Below, piece after piece: positions 44,970 through 53,742 of a stretch of 64,000 bases of DNA. Within the stretch, counting starts at the first letter, position 1. The number at the start of each line of letters is the position of its first letter. This stretch comes from Acidovorax sp. NB1 (lineage in GTDB: Bacteria; Pseudomonadota; Gammaproteobacteria; Burkholderiales; Burkholderiaceae_C). The stretch spans positions 62,001-126,000 of the forward strand of contig NZ_BJHU01000029.1 in assembly GCF_005405905.1 (NCBI RefSeq). Reading direction: 5' to 3'. Under the pieces are notes generated by a model. The model was given only the letters and a program-made list of their open reading frames with translations. It did no database searches and was not told where the DNA came from. Position numbers and translations under genes: made by a program.

Positions 44970-45475
44970 GCCGCGACCGGTGCCTGGACCACATCCACCA
45001 CCGGGGCGCCCGTCAGGCGCTGCAGATCGCTGGGGTGCAGTGCAAACACACCGTGCGGGTGCCCTGCGGCGGCCCACACCACTTCAAAGCGCAGCAGGTC
45101 CTGGTCGATGAGCGTGACAGGAGGCGTGGAGTGCGCCACGGGCGATACGCCGCCGATGGAAAAGCCCGTGCGGCTCTTCACAAAGTCGGCATCGGCGCGG
45201 CCGATCTTGCCGCCCACATGGGCCTCCACCTTTTTCTCGTCCACCCGCCGGTCGCCCGAGGTGACCACCAGCACGGCCACGTCGTCGCTCTTGCGGCGGA
45301 AGATGATGCTCTTGGCAATCTGTCCCACGGCAATGCCCAGCGCATCTGCCGCCTGCTGCGCGGTGCGCGCGGCGTCGTCCAGCATCTGCGGGCGGTGGGG
45401 GTGGCCCAGGGATTCGAGCGCTGCAGCCACGCGCTGCACGCCCTCGGGCAGGTTTTTCAGTTCAGCTCCACACAT
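44966..45475 (-). CDS. YbaK/ProX-type aminoacyl-tRNA deacylase
   Basis: The 169-residue protein is a YbaK/INS-domain deacylase, a free-standing editing enzyme that removes wrongly attached amino acids from tRNA. Marks are RTAQQAADALGIAVGQIAKS, the catalytic-type lysine in SIIFRRKSDD, VDEKKVEAHVGG and the GGVSPVAH loop. Which tRNA it edits (Pro, Cys or other) cannot be settled by eye. It overlaps the DUF1289 gene, so the two are translated together. Confidence 0.92.
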   Translation of the reverse strand: MCGAELKNLPEGVQRVAAALESLGHPHRPQMLDDAARTAQQAADALGIAVGQIAKSIIFRRKSDDVAVLVVTSGDRRVDEKKVEAHVGGKIGRADADFVKSRTGFSIGGVSPVAHSTPPVTLIDQDLLRFEVVWAAAGHPHGVFALHPSDLQRLTGAPVVDVVQAPVAA

Positions 45476-45639
45476 CGTTTTTCACTCCGAAATCACAGTC
45501 GTCTCGGGTATTTTGACCGCATGGCGCCAGCCCCGGCCCCTGCGCCTGTGAAACGGGCCCAGCGAAGCCATAGGGCGTGCCCCTTCCGCACGGGGAGAAG
45601 GGGGCAGAGATGCGTCAGCGTCTCAACAACAGCAGCCCC

Positions 45640-46548
45640 TCACCCCGCACGCTTGGTCAACAGCGCGTTGGCAGCACGGGAGTTGGGCTTGCGATCCAGA
45701 AAACCGCTGATGTACGCGCCTGCATCGATGAGCTTGTCGAGGTCAATGCCCGTCTCGATGCCCATGCCCTGCAGCATGTAGACCACGTCTTCCGTCGCCA
45801 CATTGCCCGTGGCGCCCTTGGCATAGGGGCAACCACCCAGGCCAGCCACGGACGACTGGAAATTCCACACGCCCAACTCCATCGCGGCCAGCGTGTTCGA
45901 CAGCGCCTGGCCGTAGGTGTCGTGGAAGTGGCCCGAGACTTCATCGATACCAAAGTGCTGCAGCGTCGCCTCCAGCGCCTTTTGCACCTTGCGCGGCGTG
46001 CCAACGCCAATGGTGTCGGCCACGTCCACACGCTGTACGCCAATGCCCTTGAGCAGGCCCGCCAGATAGGCCACACGCTCTGGGGCAATGTCACCCTCGT
46101 ACGGGCAGCCCACAGTGCAGCTCATGGCTCCGCGCACGCGGATGCCTGCGGCCAACGCGGCCTCTACCACTGGGGCAAAGCGCTCAATGCTTTCGGCAAT
46201 GCTGCAGTTGATGTTGCGCTGGCTGAAGGCCTCGCTGGCGGAGCCGAAGACGACGATCTCGTCGGGCTTGTCCAGCAAGGCGGCCTCAAAGCCCTTGAGG
46301 TTGGGCGTGAGCACCGAATACGCGACGCTGCTCTGGCGGGTGATGCCCGCCATCACCTCATGGTTGTCAGCCATCTGCGGCACCCACTTGGGGCTGACGT
46401 AGCTGGTGACTTCGATCTCTTTCAGGCCCGCCTGTTGCAGGCGGTGCACCAGCTCGATCTTGACGGCGGCGGGCACCGGGGTCTTTTCGTTCTGCAGGCC
46501 GTCGCGGGGGCCAACGTCGATGAGGCGGACGCGGGAGGGGATGCTCAT
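45640..46548 (-). CDS. Hydroxymethylglutaryl-CoA lyase
   Basis: The ATG at 46548 (MSIPSRVRLIDVGPRDGLQN) gives 302 residues. It is a TIM-barrel lyase with the metal-binding DVGPRDGLQNEK, HFHDTYGQALSNT with the metal His pair, and the active-site Cys in GLGGCPYAKGATGN. It cleaves HMG-CoA to acetyl-CoA and acetoacetate, the last step of leucine catabolism. It is six kilobases from the methylcrotonyl-CoA carboxylase cluster on the same strand and divided from it by an unrelated module, yet completes that pathway. Confidence 0.95.
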   Translation of the reverse strand: MSIPSRVRLIDVGPRDGLQNEKTPVPAAVKIELVHRLQQAGLKEIEVTSYVSPKWVPQMADNHEVMAGITRQSSVAYSVLTPNLKGFEAALLDKPDEIVVFGSASEAFSQRNINCSIAESIERFAPVVEAALAAGIRVRGAMSCTVGCPYEGDIAPERVAYLAGLLKGIGVQRVDVADTIGVGTPRKVQKALEATLQHFGIDEVSGHFHDTYGQALSNTLAAMELGVWNFQSSVAGLGGCPYAKGATGNVATEDVVYMLQGMGIETGIDLDKLIDAGAYISGFLDRKPNSRAANALLTKRAG

Positions 46549-46645
46549 GGGGCTACCAAGGGTGGACAAGGAATCTCGCCATTGTCTCGCCAGCGCCGCT
46601 GCAGGGCCACCCCATATCGTGCCAGACCACTCGCCGGACGCGCCA

Positions 46646-47563
46646 TCAGCCGCTCTGCGCCTCAGCGTCTTCCACCTCTTGCCGCAGCAAGGCCACCATG
46701 GCCTGCGCCGCCAGCGACAGCGGCCGCCCGCGCAGGGTGATCAGCCCGATGGGCCGGTGCAGCACGGGCGCCTTGAGCGGACGCGTGACCACCTCGGGCC
46801 TGCGCACTACTTGAGCAGCCAGCTCAGGCAGCGCGCTCACCCCCAGCCCCGCCGCCACCATGGCCGCAATGGTGGCCAGGTGCTCCACCTCGTAGTGGGG
46901 TTCAAAACGGATGCGGTGCGTCAGCAACGCCTCTTGCGCGTACTGCCGCACGCTGGTGCCTGCGGGCATGGAGATGTGGGGCAGCTCGGCCACATCGGCC
47001 CAGGCCACGGCGCCCCGTACACGGGCCAGCGGGTGCGTGCGCGGCAGCAGCAGCACGAATCGGTCGGACACCAGCGGGGTGTAGTCCAGGTCCGCATAGG
47101 CGGGGTTGGCGGCCGTGAGGGCAAAGTCCACCCGCCCGGCGCGCACCATGTCAAACGCAGGGCCCGCCAGGCTGTCGATCAGCTCCATCTGCACGCCCGG
47201 GTGCTGCGCGGCAAACCGGGCAAACGCGCGGGGCACGGCCCCGGCCGCCAGCGACGGCAGCGCCGCCAGCGCAACGCGGCCCACCTGCAGCTGCGCCACT
47301 TCCTGCACGCGGCGCACTGTTTCTTCCATCTGGTGGCGCAGGAACCGCGCCTGCTCGGCAAACACCTCACCCGCCAGCGTGAGCTGCACGGTGCGCGTGG
47401 TGCGCTCGAACAGGCGCACGTCCAGCATCTCCTCCAGCCGCGCCACGGTGCCGGACACCGCCGACTGCGACAGGTGCATCTGCAAGGCCGTGCGCCGAAA
47501 GCTCAGCGTCTCGGCCAGCGACAGGAACACATCCACCTCGCGGGCGGACCAATTGATCTTCAT
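46646..47563 (-). CDS. LysR-family transcriptional regulator
   Basis: The 305-residue protein has the N-terminal helix-turn-helix of LysR regulators (VFLSLAETLSFRRTALQMHL, then SQSAVSGTVARLEE) and the co-inducer domain (VGRVALAALPSLAAGAVP). It is divergent from the hydroxyacyl-CoA dehydrogenase/BKACE/Bug operon, the usual arrangement for a LysR activator of a catabolic operon. A GCAATG-N16-CATTGC inverted repeat in the gap is a candidate site. Confidence 0.94.
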   Translation of the reverse strand: MKINWSAREVDVFLSLAETLSFRRTALQMHLSQSAVSGTVARLEEMLDVRLFERTTRTVQLTLAGEVFAEQARFLRHQMEETVRRVQEVAQLQVGRVALAALPSLAAGAVPRAFARFAAQHPGVQMELIDSLAGPAFDMVRAGRVDFALTAANPAYADLDYTPLVSDRFVLLLPRTHPLARVRGAVAWADVAELPHISMPAGTSVRQYAQEALLTHRIRFEPHYEVEHLATIAAMVAAGLGVSALPELAAQVVRRPEVVTRPLKAPVLHRPIGLITLRGRPLSLAAQAMVALLRQEVEDAEAQSG

Positions 47564-47599
47564 GGCCGATCAGTCTATCGAAAAAGACGTCTGGACCGC

Positions 47600-47627
47600 G
47601 CAATGAACGCTCCCTAGACTGCATTGC
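47600..47627. promoter_or_regulatory. Candidate LysR operator in the divergent gap
   Basis: GCAATG (47600-47605) and CATTGC (47622-47627) form an inverted repeat with a 16-base centre, 35 bases before the dehydrogenase ATG. Position and spacing suit a LysR-type regulator; not proven. Confidence 0.4.
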
Positions 47628-47661
47628 ACGCAAGCACGCTCAGCAAGGAACAGGAGACACG

Positions 47662-48645
47662 ATGGAAACAAGTTCGCCTCGCAACGCACGCACCGTGGTG
47701 GTGGGCGGAGGCACCATGGGGGCCGATGTGGCCGTGGTTCTGGCGCGCGGGGGCGCCCACGTGACGGTGGTAGACCCGCACACCGACCGCCGCAACCGGC
47801 TGCTGCCCCACATTGCCCAGGAGCTGGCCGCCGCCGGCCAGGCCACCCACGCCGGCCCGGTGCAGGTGTGCGCTGCGCTGCAAGAGGTGGACTGGACCGG
47901 CGTGGTGCTGGTGGTCGAATGCATCACCGAGCAGCTGGCCGCCAAGCAGCAACTGTTTACCGAGCTGGAAGCCATCGCGCCCGCCAACGCCGTGCTGGCC
48001 AGCAACAGCTCGGGCTTTCCCATCAGCGCCATTGCCCAGGGCCTGGCCACGGCGCAGCGCATGCTGGGCCTGCACTTCTTCATGCCTGCCCACCTGGTGC
48101 CGCTGGTGGAAGTGGTGCTGGGCGAGCGCAGCGACCCGGCCCTGGGCACCTGGCTGCATGCCTTCATGCGCGGCTGCGGCAGCGTGCCGGTGCTGGTGAA
48201 GAAAGACAAGCCGGGCTTTCTGGCCAACCGCATGCAGCACGCACTGTCGCGCGAAGCGTTTGCGCTCATCGACGAAGGCATTGCCTCGCCCGAAGACGTG
48301 GACGCCGCCGTGCGCTTTGGCTTTGGCTTCCGCTTTCTGGCGGCAGGGCCGGTGCTGCAGCGCGACCATGCGGGCATTGAGGTGCACACCGCCGCCGCGG
48401 CCACTATGTACCCAACCCTCTCCAACACCGACATACCCGCCCAGGCCCTGCGCGACAAGGTGGCCCAGAGCCAGCTCGGCATGAAGACGGGCAAGGGGTT
48501 TTTCGATTGGCCCGAAGACCGCAAGCAGGCCGAGCGCGCGCGCTATGACACGCTGCTGCGTCAGGGCTTGGCGCTGTTGGCCAGCGAGCTGCCCACCATC
48601 GAGCCCCCTGCCGACGCGGCCCCCCATACCGGAGATCGTTCATGA
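47662..48645 (+). CDS. 3-hydroxyacyl-CoA dehydrogenase family enzyme
   Basis: The 327-residue enzyme has a Rossmann NAD-binding start (VVVGGGTMGADVAVVLARGG), the catalytic ASNSSGFPIS, the HFFMPAHLVPLVEV block with the catalytic His, and the dimerisation helices FLANRMQHALSREAF. Full-length members include 3-hydroxybutyryl-CoA dehydrogenase and L-carnitine dehydrogenase. The BKACE gene overlaps its stop, so its product, a beta-keto acid, is probably the BKACE substrate. This argues for a free beta-hydroxy acid or carnitine-like substrate rather than general beta-oxidation (inference). Confidence 0.88.
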   Translation: METSSPRNARTVVVGGGTMGADVAVVLARGGAHVTVVDPHTDRRNRLLPHIAQELAAAGQATHAGPVQVCAALQEVDWTGVVLVVECITEQLAAKQQLFTELEAIAPANAVLASNSSGFPISAIAQGLATAQRMLGLHFFMPAHLVPLVEVVLGERSDPALGTWLHAFMRGCGSVPVLVKKDKPGFLANRMQHALSREAFALIDEGIASPEDVDAAVRFGFGFRFLAAGPVLQRDHAGIEVHTAAAATMYPTLSNTDIPAQALRDKVAQSQLGMKTGKGFFDWPEDRKQAERARYDTLLRQGLALLASELPTIEPPADAAPHTGDRS

Positions 48646-49499
48646 CTGCATCGCCCGCATCACCCGCTATGGCCAGCCAGTGGGCCGACCCGCTGATCGT
48701 GACCGTGGCCCCCAACGGCGCGTACAAGCAGCCCGCTGACCACCCGGCCGTGCCCATCACCCCCGCCACGCTGGCGACCACGGCCAAGGCCTGCCTGGAT
48801 GCGGGCGCAACCATGCTGCACATGCACATCCGCGATGCGCAAGGCCGCCACAGCCTGGATGTGGAGGGCTACCGCGAGGCCCAGCGCGTGGTGCGCCAGG
48901 CAGTGGGCGATGCCATGGTCATCCAGATCACCAGCGAAGCCGCAGGCGTCTACCAGGCCCCAGCGCAGATCGCCATGGTCGAGGCTTTGCAGCCCGAGGC
49001 TGTCTCCATCGGCCTGCGCGAGGTGGACAAGCCCGAGATTGGCGAAGCCGGACTGCAGCGTTTCTTCAGCGGCCTGGCCCAGCGCCGCACCATGGTGCAG
49101 GTCATCCTGTACGACGTGGCCGACCTGCGCCGCTGGCAGGCCTTGCGAGCCAGTGGTGTAGTGCCGGATGCACCTTGGTTTCTGCTGTTTGTGCTGGGCC
49201 GCTACAGCGCGGGCCAGACCTCCAGCCCGCGCGACCTGCTGCCATTTTTGAACGCCCATGAGGGGAACGAGCCCTGGGCCGTGTGCGCCTTCGGTGCGGC
49301 GGAGAACGCCTGCGTGGCCGCCGCTGCCGTGTTTGGCGGCCACGCCCGCGTGGGGTTTGAAAACAACCTGCTGTGCAAGGACGGCAGCGTTGCGCCCGAC
49401 AACGCCGCACTGGTGCGCCAGGCGGTGCAAGCCGCGCAAGCTTTGGGCCGCCCGCTGGCCACGGCCGCCGATATCCGCCAGCGTTTTGGCGCGGGCTGA
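48642..49499 (+). CDS. Beta-keto acid cleavage enzyme (BKACE/DUF849)
   Basis: The 285-residue TIM-barrel protein has the BKACE marks VTVAPNGAYKQP, the zinc-binding HMHIRDAQG, VQVILYDVADL, and the late ENACVAAAAVFGGHARVGFE with a conserved Asn-rich loop. BKACE enzymes split a beta-keto acid with acetyl-CoA into acetoacetate and a new CoA thioester; known substrates include 3-keto-5-aminohexanoate and dehydrocarnitine. The start overlaps the dehydrogenase stop by ATGA. The substrate here is unknown. Confidence 0.92.
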   Translation: MTASPASPAMASQWADPLIVTVAPNGAYKQPADHPAVPITPATLATTAKACLDAGATMLHMHIRDAQGRHSLDVEGYREAQRVVRQAVGDAMVIQITSEAAGVYQAPAQIAMVEALQPEAVSIGLREVDKPEIGEAGLQRFFSGLAQRRTMVQVILYDVADLRRWQALRASGVVPDAPWFLLFVLGRYSAGQTSSPRDLLPFLNAHEGNEPWAVCAFGAAENACVAAAAVFGGHARVGFENNLLCKDGSVAPDNAALVRQAVQAAQALGRPLATAADIRQRFGAG

Positions 49500-49567
49500 A
49501 AACACCTACCGTTCATCAACAACAACCCGCGCCAGACGGGACGGATCCATCCCCCACAGGAGACAAC

Positions 49568-50596
49568 ATGCAACACCACCCCACGCTTTCCTCCGCGCAG
49601 CGCGCCACCCGGCGCACGCTGCTGCACGCCGCCTGCGCCGTGCCGCTGGCCTTGGGCTTGGCAGGCAAGGCCGTCGCGCAAACTGCCGCCAGCAGCTGGC
49701 CCAGCAAGACCATCCGTTTCGTGGTGCCCTACCCGCCCGGCGGACCCACCGACCTGATGGCCCGCATGCTGCAACCCGAGCTGCAAAGCCGCCTGGGCGT
49801 GCCTGTGGTGGTGGACAACAAGGGCGGTGCCGGTGGCAACACGGGCAGCGCCGAAGTGGCCAAACAGGCCCCCGCTGACGGCCACACGCTGCTGCTGGCA
49901 GCCAGCGGGCCGATGGCGGTGAACCCCTCGCTCTACGCGAGCATGCCGTTCAACCCTCTGACCGATCTGGCGCCGGTGATCCAGCTGTCGGCATTCCCGC
50001 TGGTGCTGGAAGTCCATCCTTCGCTGGGCGTCAAGACGTTTGCCGAGTTCCTGGCCCTGGCCAAGGCGGGCAAGCCGGTGCTGAGCTTTGCATCGGCCGG
50101 CAACGGCACACCGCAGCATCTGGCGGGCGAGCTGTTCAACACCATGGCGGGCGTGAAGATGGGCCACATTCCCTACCGGGGCGCAGGCCCGGCGCTCAAC
50201 GACCTGATCGGTGGGCAGGTGAACGTGATGTTCGACATCGTCGGCAGCTCGCTGCCCCACATCCAGGCGGGCAAACTGATCCCGCTGGCGGTCACGTCCA
50301 GCGAGCGTGCCAAGGTCCTGCCCAACGTGCCCACCCTGGCCGAAGCCGGTATTGCGGGCTACCAGATCACGGGTTGGCACGGCATTGCCGTGCGCGCGGG
50401 CACCCCGCAAGCCACCATCGACAAACTCAATGCCACCGTGAACGCGATCTTCAAGGACCCCGCCTTCCGCACCAAATGGGAAGCCATCGGCACACCGGTG
50501 GTGGCGGGCAACGCGGCCGACTTTGGTGCGCTGATCAAGGCCGATGCGCAGCGCCTGGGCAAGCTGGTGCGCGATGCGGGCGTGACGGTGGACTGA
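49568..50596 (+). CDS. Bug-family binding protein in the BKACE operon
   Basis: The ATG at 49568 (MQHHPTLSSAQRATRRTLLH) gives 342 residues with a twin-arginine-like ATRRTLLHAAC and a signal sequence ending KAVAQT. The Bug family marks KTIRFVVPYPPGGPTDLMA, VVVDNKGGAGGN and HIPYRGAGPALND are present. It follows the BKACE gene by 68 bases, and it presumably captures the compound that the operon degrades. No TctA/TctB membrane genes are here. Confidence 0.93.
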   Translation: MQHHPTLSSAQRATRRTLLHAACAVPLALGLAGKAVAQTAASSWPSKTIRFVVPYPPGGPTDLMARMLQPELQSRLGVPVVVDNKGGAGGNTGSAEVAKQAPADGHTLLLAASGPMAVNPSLYASMPFNPLTDLAPVIQLSAFPLVLEVHPSLGVKTFAEFLALAKAGKPVLSFASAGNGTPQHLAGELFNTMAGVKMGHIPYRGAGPALNDLIGGQVNVMFDIVGSSLPHIQAGKLIPLAVTSSERAKVLPNVPTLAEAGIAGYQITGWHGIAVRAGTPQATIDKLNATVNAIFKDPAFRTKWEAIGTPVVAGNAADFGALIKADAQRLGKLVRDAGVTVD

Positions 50597-50629
50597 CCGC
50601 CACACCGTCCCACAGCGCGCTGGCGCAGC

Positions 50630-51550
50630 TCAGTAGCCGCGCCCTGGGTTGACGATACCGGCCACGGCCTCGCCCCGCTCCAGCGCCACCATCTTGCGCG
50701 CGATCTGGGCGATGCTTTCATCGCGCAACGTGCGCGCAGAGGTGTGCGGCGTGACGGTGATGCGGGGGTGCGTCCAGAACGGGTGGCCCGCAGGCAGCGG
50801 CTCGGTGCGGAACACATCCAGCGTGGCGCCCGCCACCTGGCCGCTGTCGATGGCGGCCAGCAAATCCTCGTCCACCAGATGCGCTCCGCGCGCCACGTTG
50901 ATCACGTAAGCGCCAGGCTGCAGCCGGGCCAGCGTGTCCTTGTTGATCACGTCGGTGGTATCGGGCGTGAGGGGCAGCAAATTGACCAGCACGCGGCTCG
51001 CAGACAGAAAATCGTTGAACTGGCTCGCCCCTGCAAACGCGCGCACCCCCTCGATGGCCTTGGGGCTGCGGCTCCAGCCGTTGATCTGAAAATCAAACTG
51101 CGCCAGCGCCTTGGCCACGCGCTCGCCCAGCACGCCCAGGCCCATCACGCCGATGGGATAGTCGCTGCGCAGGCGCGGCTTGCGGTAGCCCCAGCGGCCC
51201 GCCGCCGTGTCGGCCTCGTAGCCGTCAAACTCGCGGAAGTGGCGGATGACCGCGTGGCACACGTATTCGGACATCTGCACGGCCATGCCCGCATCGTCCA
51301 GCCGCACCACCAGGGCCTGGGGCGGCAGGCGCAGCTTGAGCAACCCATCCACACCCGCACCAATATTAAACAGCGCCTTGAGTCCCAGTTGCTCGTCGAT
51401 GAACTGCTGGGGCGGCGCCCAGACCACGGCGTAGTCGGCCTGCGGCGCGCCGGGTTGCCACACGGAAATCTCAGCGCCGGGCAGCGCAGCGGAAAAGCCC
51501 TGGAGCCAAGGCTCGGGCTTGGCATCGGTACAGCAAAAGGTGATTTTCAT
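50630..51550 (-). CDS. ghrA: Glyoxylate/hydroxypyruvate reductase A (GhrA-like)
   Basis: The ATG at 51550 (MKITFCCTDAKPEPWLQGF) gives 306 residues, near the 312 of E. coli GhrA. D-isomer 2-hydroxyacid dehydrogenase marks are intact: NIGAGVDGLL, the cofactor loop GLGVLGERVA, the catalytic Arg in NVARGAHLVDEDL, Glu in FRTEPLP and His in TPHTSA. It reduces glyoxylate and hydroxypyruvate with NADPH. It reads toward the BKACE operon from the other strand and probably is not part of it. Confidence 0.92.
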   Translation of the reverse strand: MKITFCCTDAKPEPWLQGFSAALPGAEISVWQPGAPQADYAVVWAPPQQFIDEQLGLKALFNIGAGVDGLLKLRLPPQALVVRLDDAGMAVQMSEYVCHAVIRHFREFDGYEADTAAGRWGYRKPRLRSDYPIGVMGLGVLGERVAKALAQFDFQINGWSRSPKAIEGVRAFAGASQFNDFLSASRVLVNLLPLTPDTTDVINKDTLARLQPGAYVINVARGAHLVDEDLLAAIDSGQVAGATLDVFRTEPLPAGHPFWTHPRITVTPHTSARTLRDESIAQIARKMVALERGEAVAGIVNPGRGY

Positions 51551-51712
51551 GGGGGCCAAGCGTAGCCGCATTGGGCACTCCGCGCTGTCACGCAAGGCAT
51601 CACCCCTCTTGCTCTGAGACCGTCGAAGGGCCGCCCGAAGCCGCGCCCTGGCTTTGACAAGCTCAGCCCGAAAGGATGGTGGACGCCACCCATGCGGTAC
51701 CTGCGGTGGGGT

Positions 51713-53740
51713 TCAAGCCTTCTCGGCCACCACCAGCTTGAGCAGCTCTGCCCCTTCGGTCACCTGGTCGCCGGGTGCGTAGAGCAGCTCCTGCACCACA
51801 CCATCCGCAGGCGCTGCAATCGTGTGCTCCATCTTCATGGCTTCCATCACCGCCAGGGGCTGGCCCTTGGCCACCGTGTCGCCCGCCTTCACGGCAAACG
51901 ACACCACCTTGCCGGGCATGGGGGCCGTCAGGCGACCGCCTTCGGCTGCCACTTCGCCCGCATGGGCCAGCAGGTCGATGGCGATGATCTGCGTGGCGCC
52001 GCGCGGGGTGAACACATGGTCTACCTCGCCCTGGGCGTACACCGCAGCGCGGGTGCGCTGGCCGGCAAACTGCAGCTCGATGCCATCGGCTTGCGCGGCA
52101 AACACCAGCGGCCCCGCCACAGCGGCTTCACCCTCGCCGACCGTCAGATGCAGGCTGCCGCCACGCTCGTAAGCCAGCCAGGCCTTGGCATGCTCGCCGC
52201 CAAACTCGAACTCGAAGCGGCGCTGCACCACGCCATGGGTGTGGAAGCCATCGCGGCGGCTGAACGGGTCCACGCCTTCGCTGGCGCGCTCGCGCAGCAG
52301 GGTCTGGGTCACGGCGGCCGCTGCGGCCAGCGGCAGGCCGACCGGCTCCTGGTGGAACAGCACGGCCTGCTCGCGCGGGATCAGCGCGGTGTCGAGCTTT
52401 GCGCTCGCAAACGCATCGGTGCGCGCCACGCGGCGCAGGAACTGCACGTTGGTCGCCAAGCCCACGATGTGGGTCTGCGCCAGCGCTTCATCGAGCCGCG
52501 CCAGTGCCTGCGCGCGCGTGTCGCCGTGCACGATGAGCTTGGCCACCATGGAGTCGTAGAACGGGCTGATCGCATCGCCCTGGCGCACGCCGGAGTCGAC
52601 GCGCACCGCGCCGCGTTCAAACGTCACGCACTCGGGCAGCGCATACACATTCAGCGCACCGGTGGCGGGCAGGAAGTTGTTGTCGGGGTTCTCGGCGCAG
52701 ATGCGCGCCTCGATGGCGTGGCCGGTGATGCGCAGGTCCTGCTGCTGCACGGGCAGCGGCTCGCCAGACGCCACACGCAGTTGCCACTCCACCAAGTCCA
52801 GGCCGGTGATGGCCTCGGTCACGGGGTGCTCCACCTGCAGGCGGGTGTTCATCTCCATGAAGTAAAACTTCATCTGGTCGGGCCGCTCGTAGCCGCCGGG
52901 TTGCTCCACGATGAACTCCACCGTGCCCGCGCCCACATAGTTCACGGCCTTGGCGGCTGCCACGGCGGCCTCACCCATCTGTGCACGCAGCGCAGGCGTC
53001 ATGCCGGGGGCGGGAGCTTCTTCCAGCACCTTCTGGTGGCGGCGCTGCACCGAGCAGTCGCGCTCGAACAGGTACACGCAGTTGCCGTGCGTGTCGCCAA
53101 ACACCTGGATCTCGATGTGGCGCGGGCGCTGCACATACTTTTCGACCAGCACCGCATCGTCACCAAAGCTGTTGATGGCCTCGCGCTTGCACGATTCGAG
53201 CGCGGCCGCGAAGTCCTCGCTCTTATCCACCGCACGCATGCCCTTGCCACCGCCACCCGCACTGGCCTTGATGAGCACGGGATAGCCAATGCGGTCGGCC
53301 TCGCGCTGCAGCAGGGCCGGGTCCTGGTCGCTGCCGTGGTAGCCAGGAACCAGCGGCACGCCGGCCTTTTCCATGAGCTGCTTGGACTCGGCCTTGAGCC
53401 CCATGTCCTTGATGGCCGAGGCGGGTGGGCCAATGAACACCAGGCCCGCCGCCGCGCAGGCGTGGGCGAAATCCTCGTTCTCGCTCAGGAAGCCGTAGCC
53501 TGGGTGGATGGCCTGCGCGCCCGTGGCCTTGGCGGCCTCGATGATGCGCTCCCAGCGCAGGTAGCTGTCCTTGGGCGCGCTGCCACCGATGTGCACGGCC
53601 TCGTCGCACACGGCGACATGTTTGGCGTTGGCGTCGGCATCGGAATACACGGCGACGGTTTTCACACCCAGGCGCTGGGCCGTGGCGGCGACGCGGCAGG
53701 CGATTTCGCCTCGGTTTGCAATGAGGATCTTGTTGAACAT
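51713..53740 (-). CDS. mccA: Methylcrotonyl-CoA carboxylase biotin-carrying subunit
   Basis: The ATG at 53740 (MFNKILIANRGEIACRVAAT) gives 675 residues. A biotin carboxylase with ATP-grasp fold (KASAGGGGKGMRAV, EMNTRLQVEHPVTEAITGLD with the catalytic Glu and Arg) occupies residues 1-450; then comes a linker domain, and a biotinyl domain with the AMKMEH site about 35 residues from the end. Similar subunits serve acetyl-, propionyl- and geranyl-CoA; mccB and the hydratase in the same cluster favour methylcrotonyl-CoA. It follows the DUF4126 gene by two bases. Confidence 0.93.
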   Translation of the reverse strand: MFNKILIANRGEIACRVAATAQRLGVKTVAVYSDADANAKHVAVCDEAVHIGGSAPKDSYLRWERIIEAAKATGAQAIHPGYGFLSENEDFAHACAAAGLVFIGPPASAIKDMGLKAESKQLMEKAGVPLVPGYHGSDQDPALLQREADRIGYPVLIKASAGGGGKGMRAVDKSEDFAAALESCKREAINSFGDDAVLVEKYVQRPRHIEIQVFGDTHGNCVYLFERDCSVQRRHQKVLEEAPAPGMTPALRAQMGEAAVAAAKAVNYVGAGTVEFIVEQPGGYERPDQMKFYFMEMNTRLQVEHPVTEAITGLDLVEWQLRVASGEPLPVQQQDLRITGHAIEARICAENPDNNFLPATGALNVYALPECVTFERGAVRVDSGVRQGDAISPFYDSMVAKLIVHGDTRAQALARLDEALAQTHIVGLATNVQFLRRVARTDAFASAKLDTALIPREQAVLFHQEPVGLPLAAAAAVTQTLLRERASEGVDPFSRRDGFHTHGVVQRRFEFEFGGEHAKAWLAYERGGSLHLTVGEGEAAVAGPLVFAAQADGIELQFAGQRTRAAVYAQGEVDHVFTPRGATQIIAIDLLAHAGEVAAEGGRLTAPMPGKVVSFAVKAGDTVAKGQPLAVMEAMKMEHTIAAPADGVVQELLYAPGDQVTEGAELLKLVVAEKA

Positions 53741-53742
53741 GT

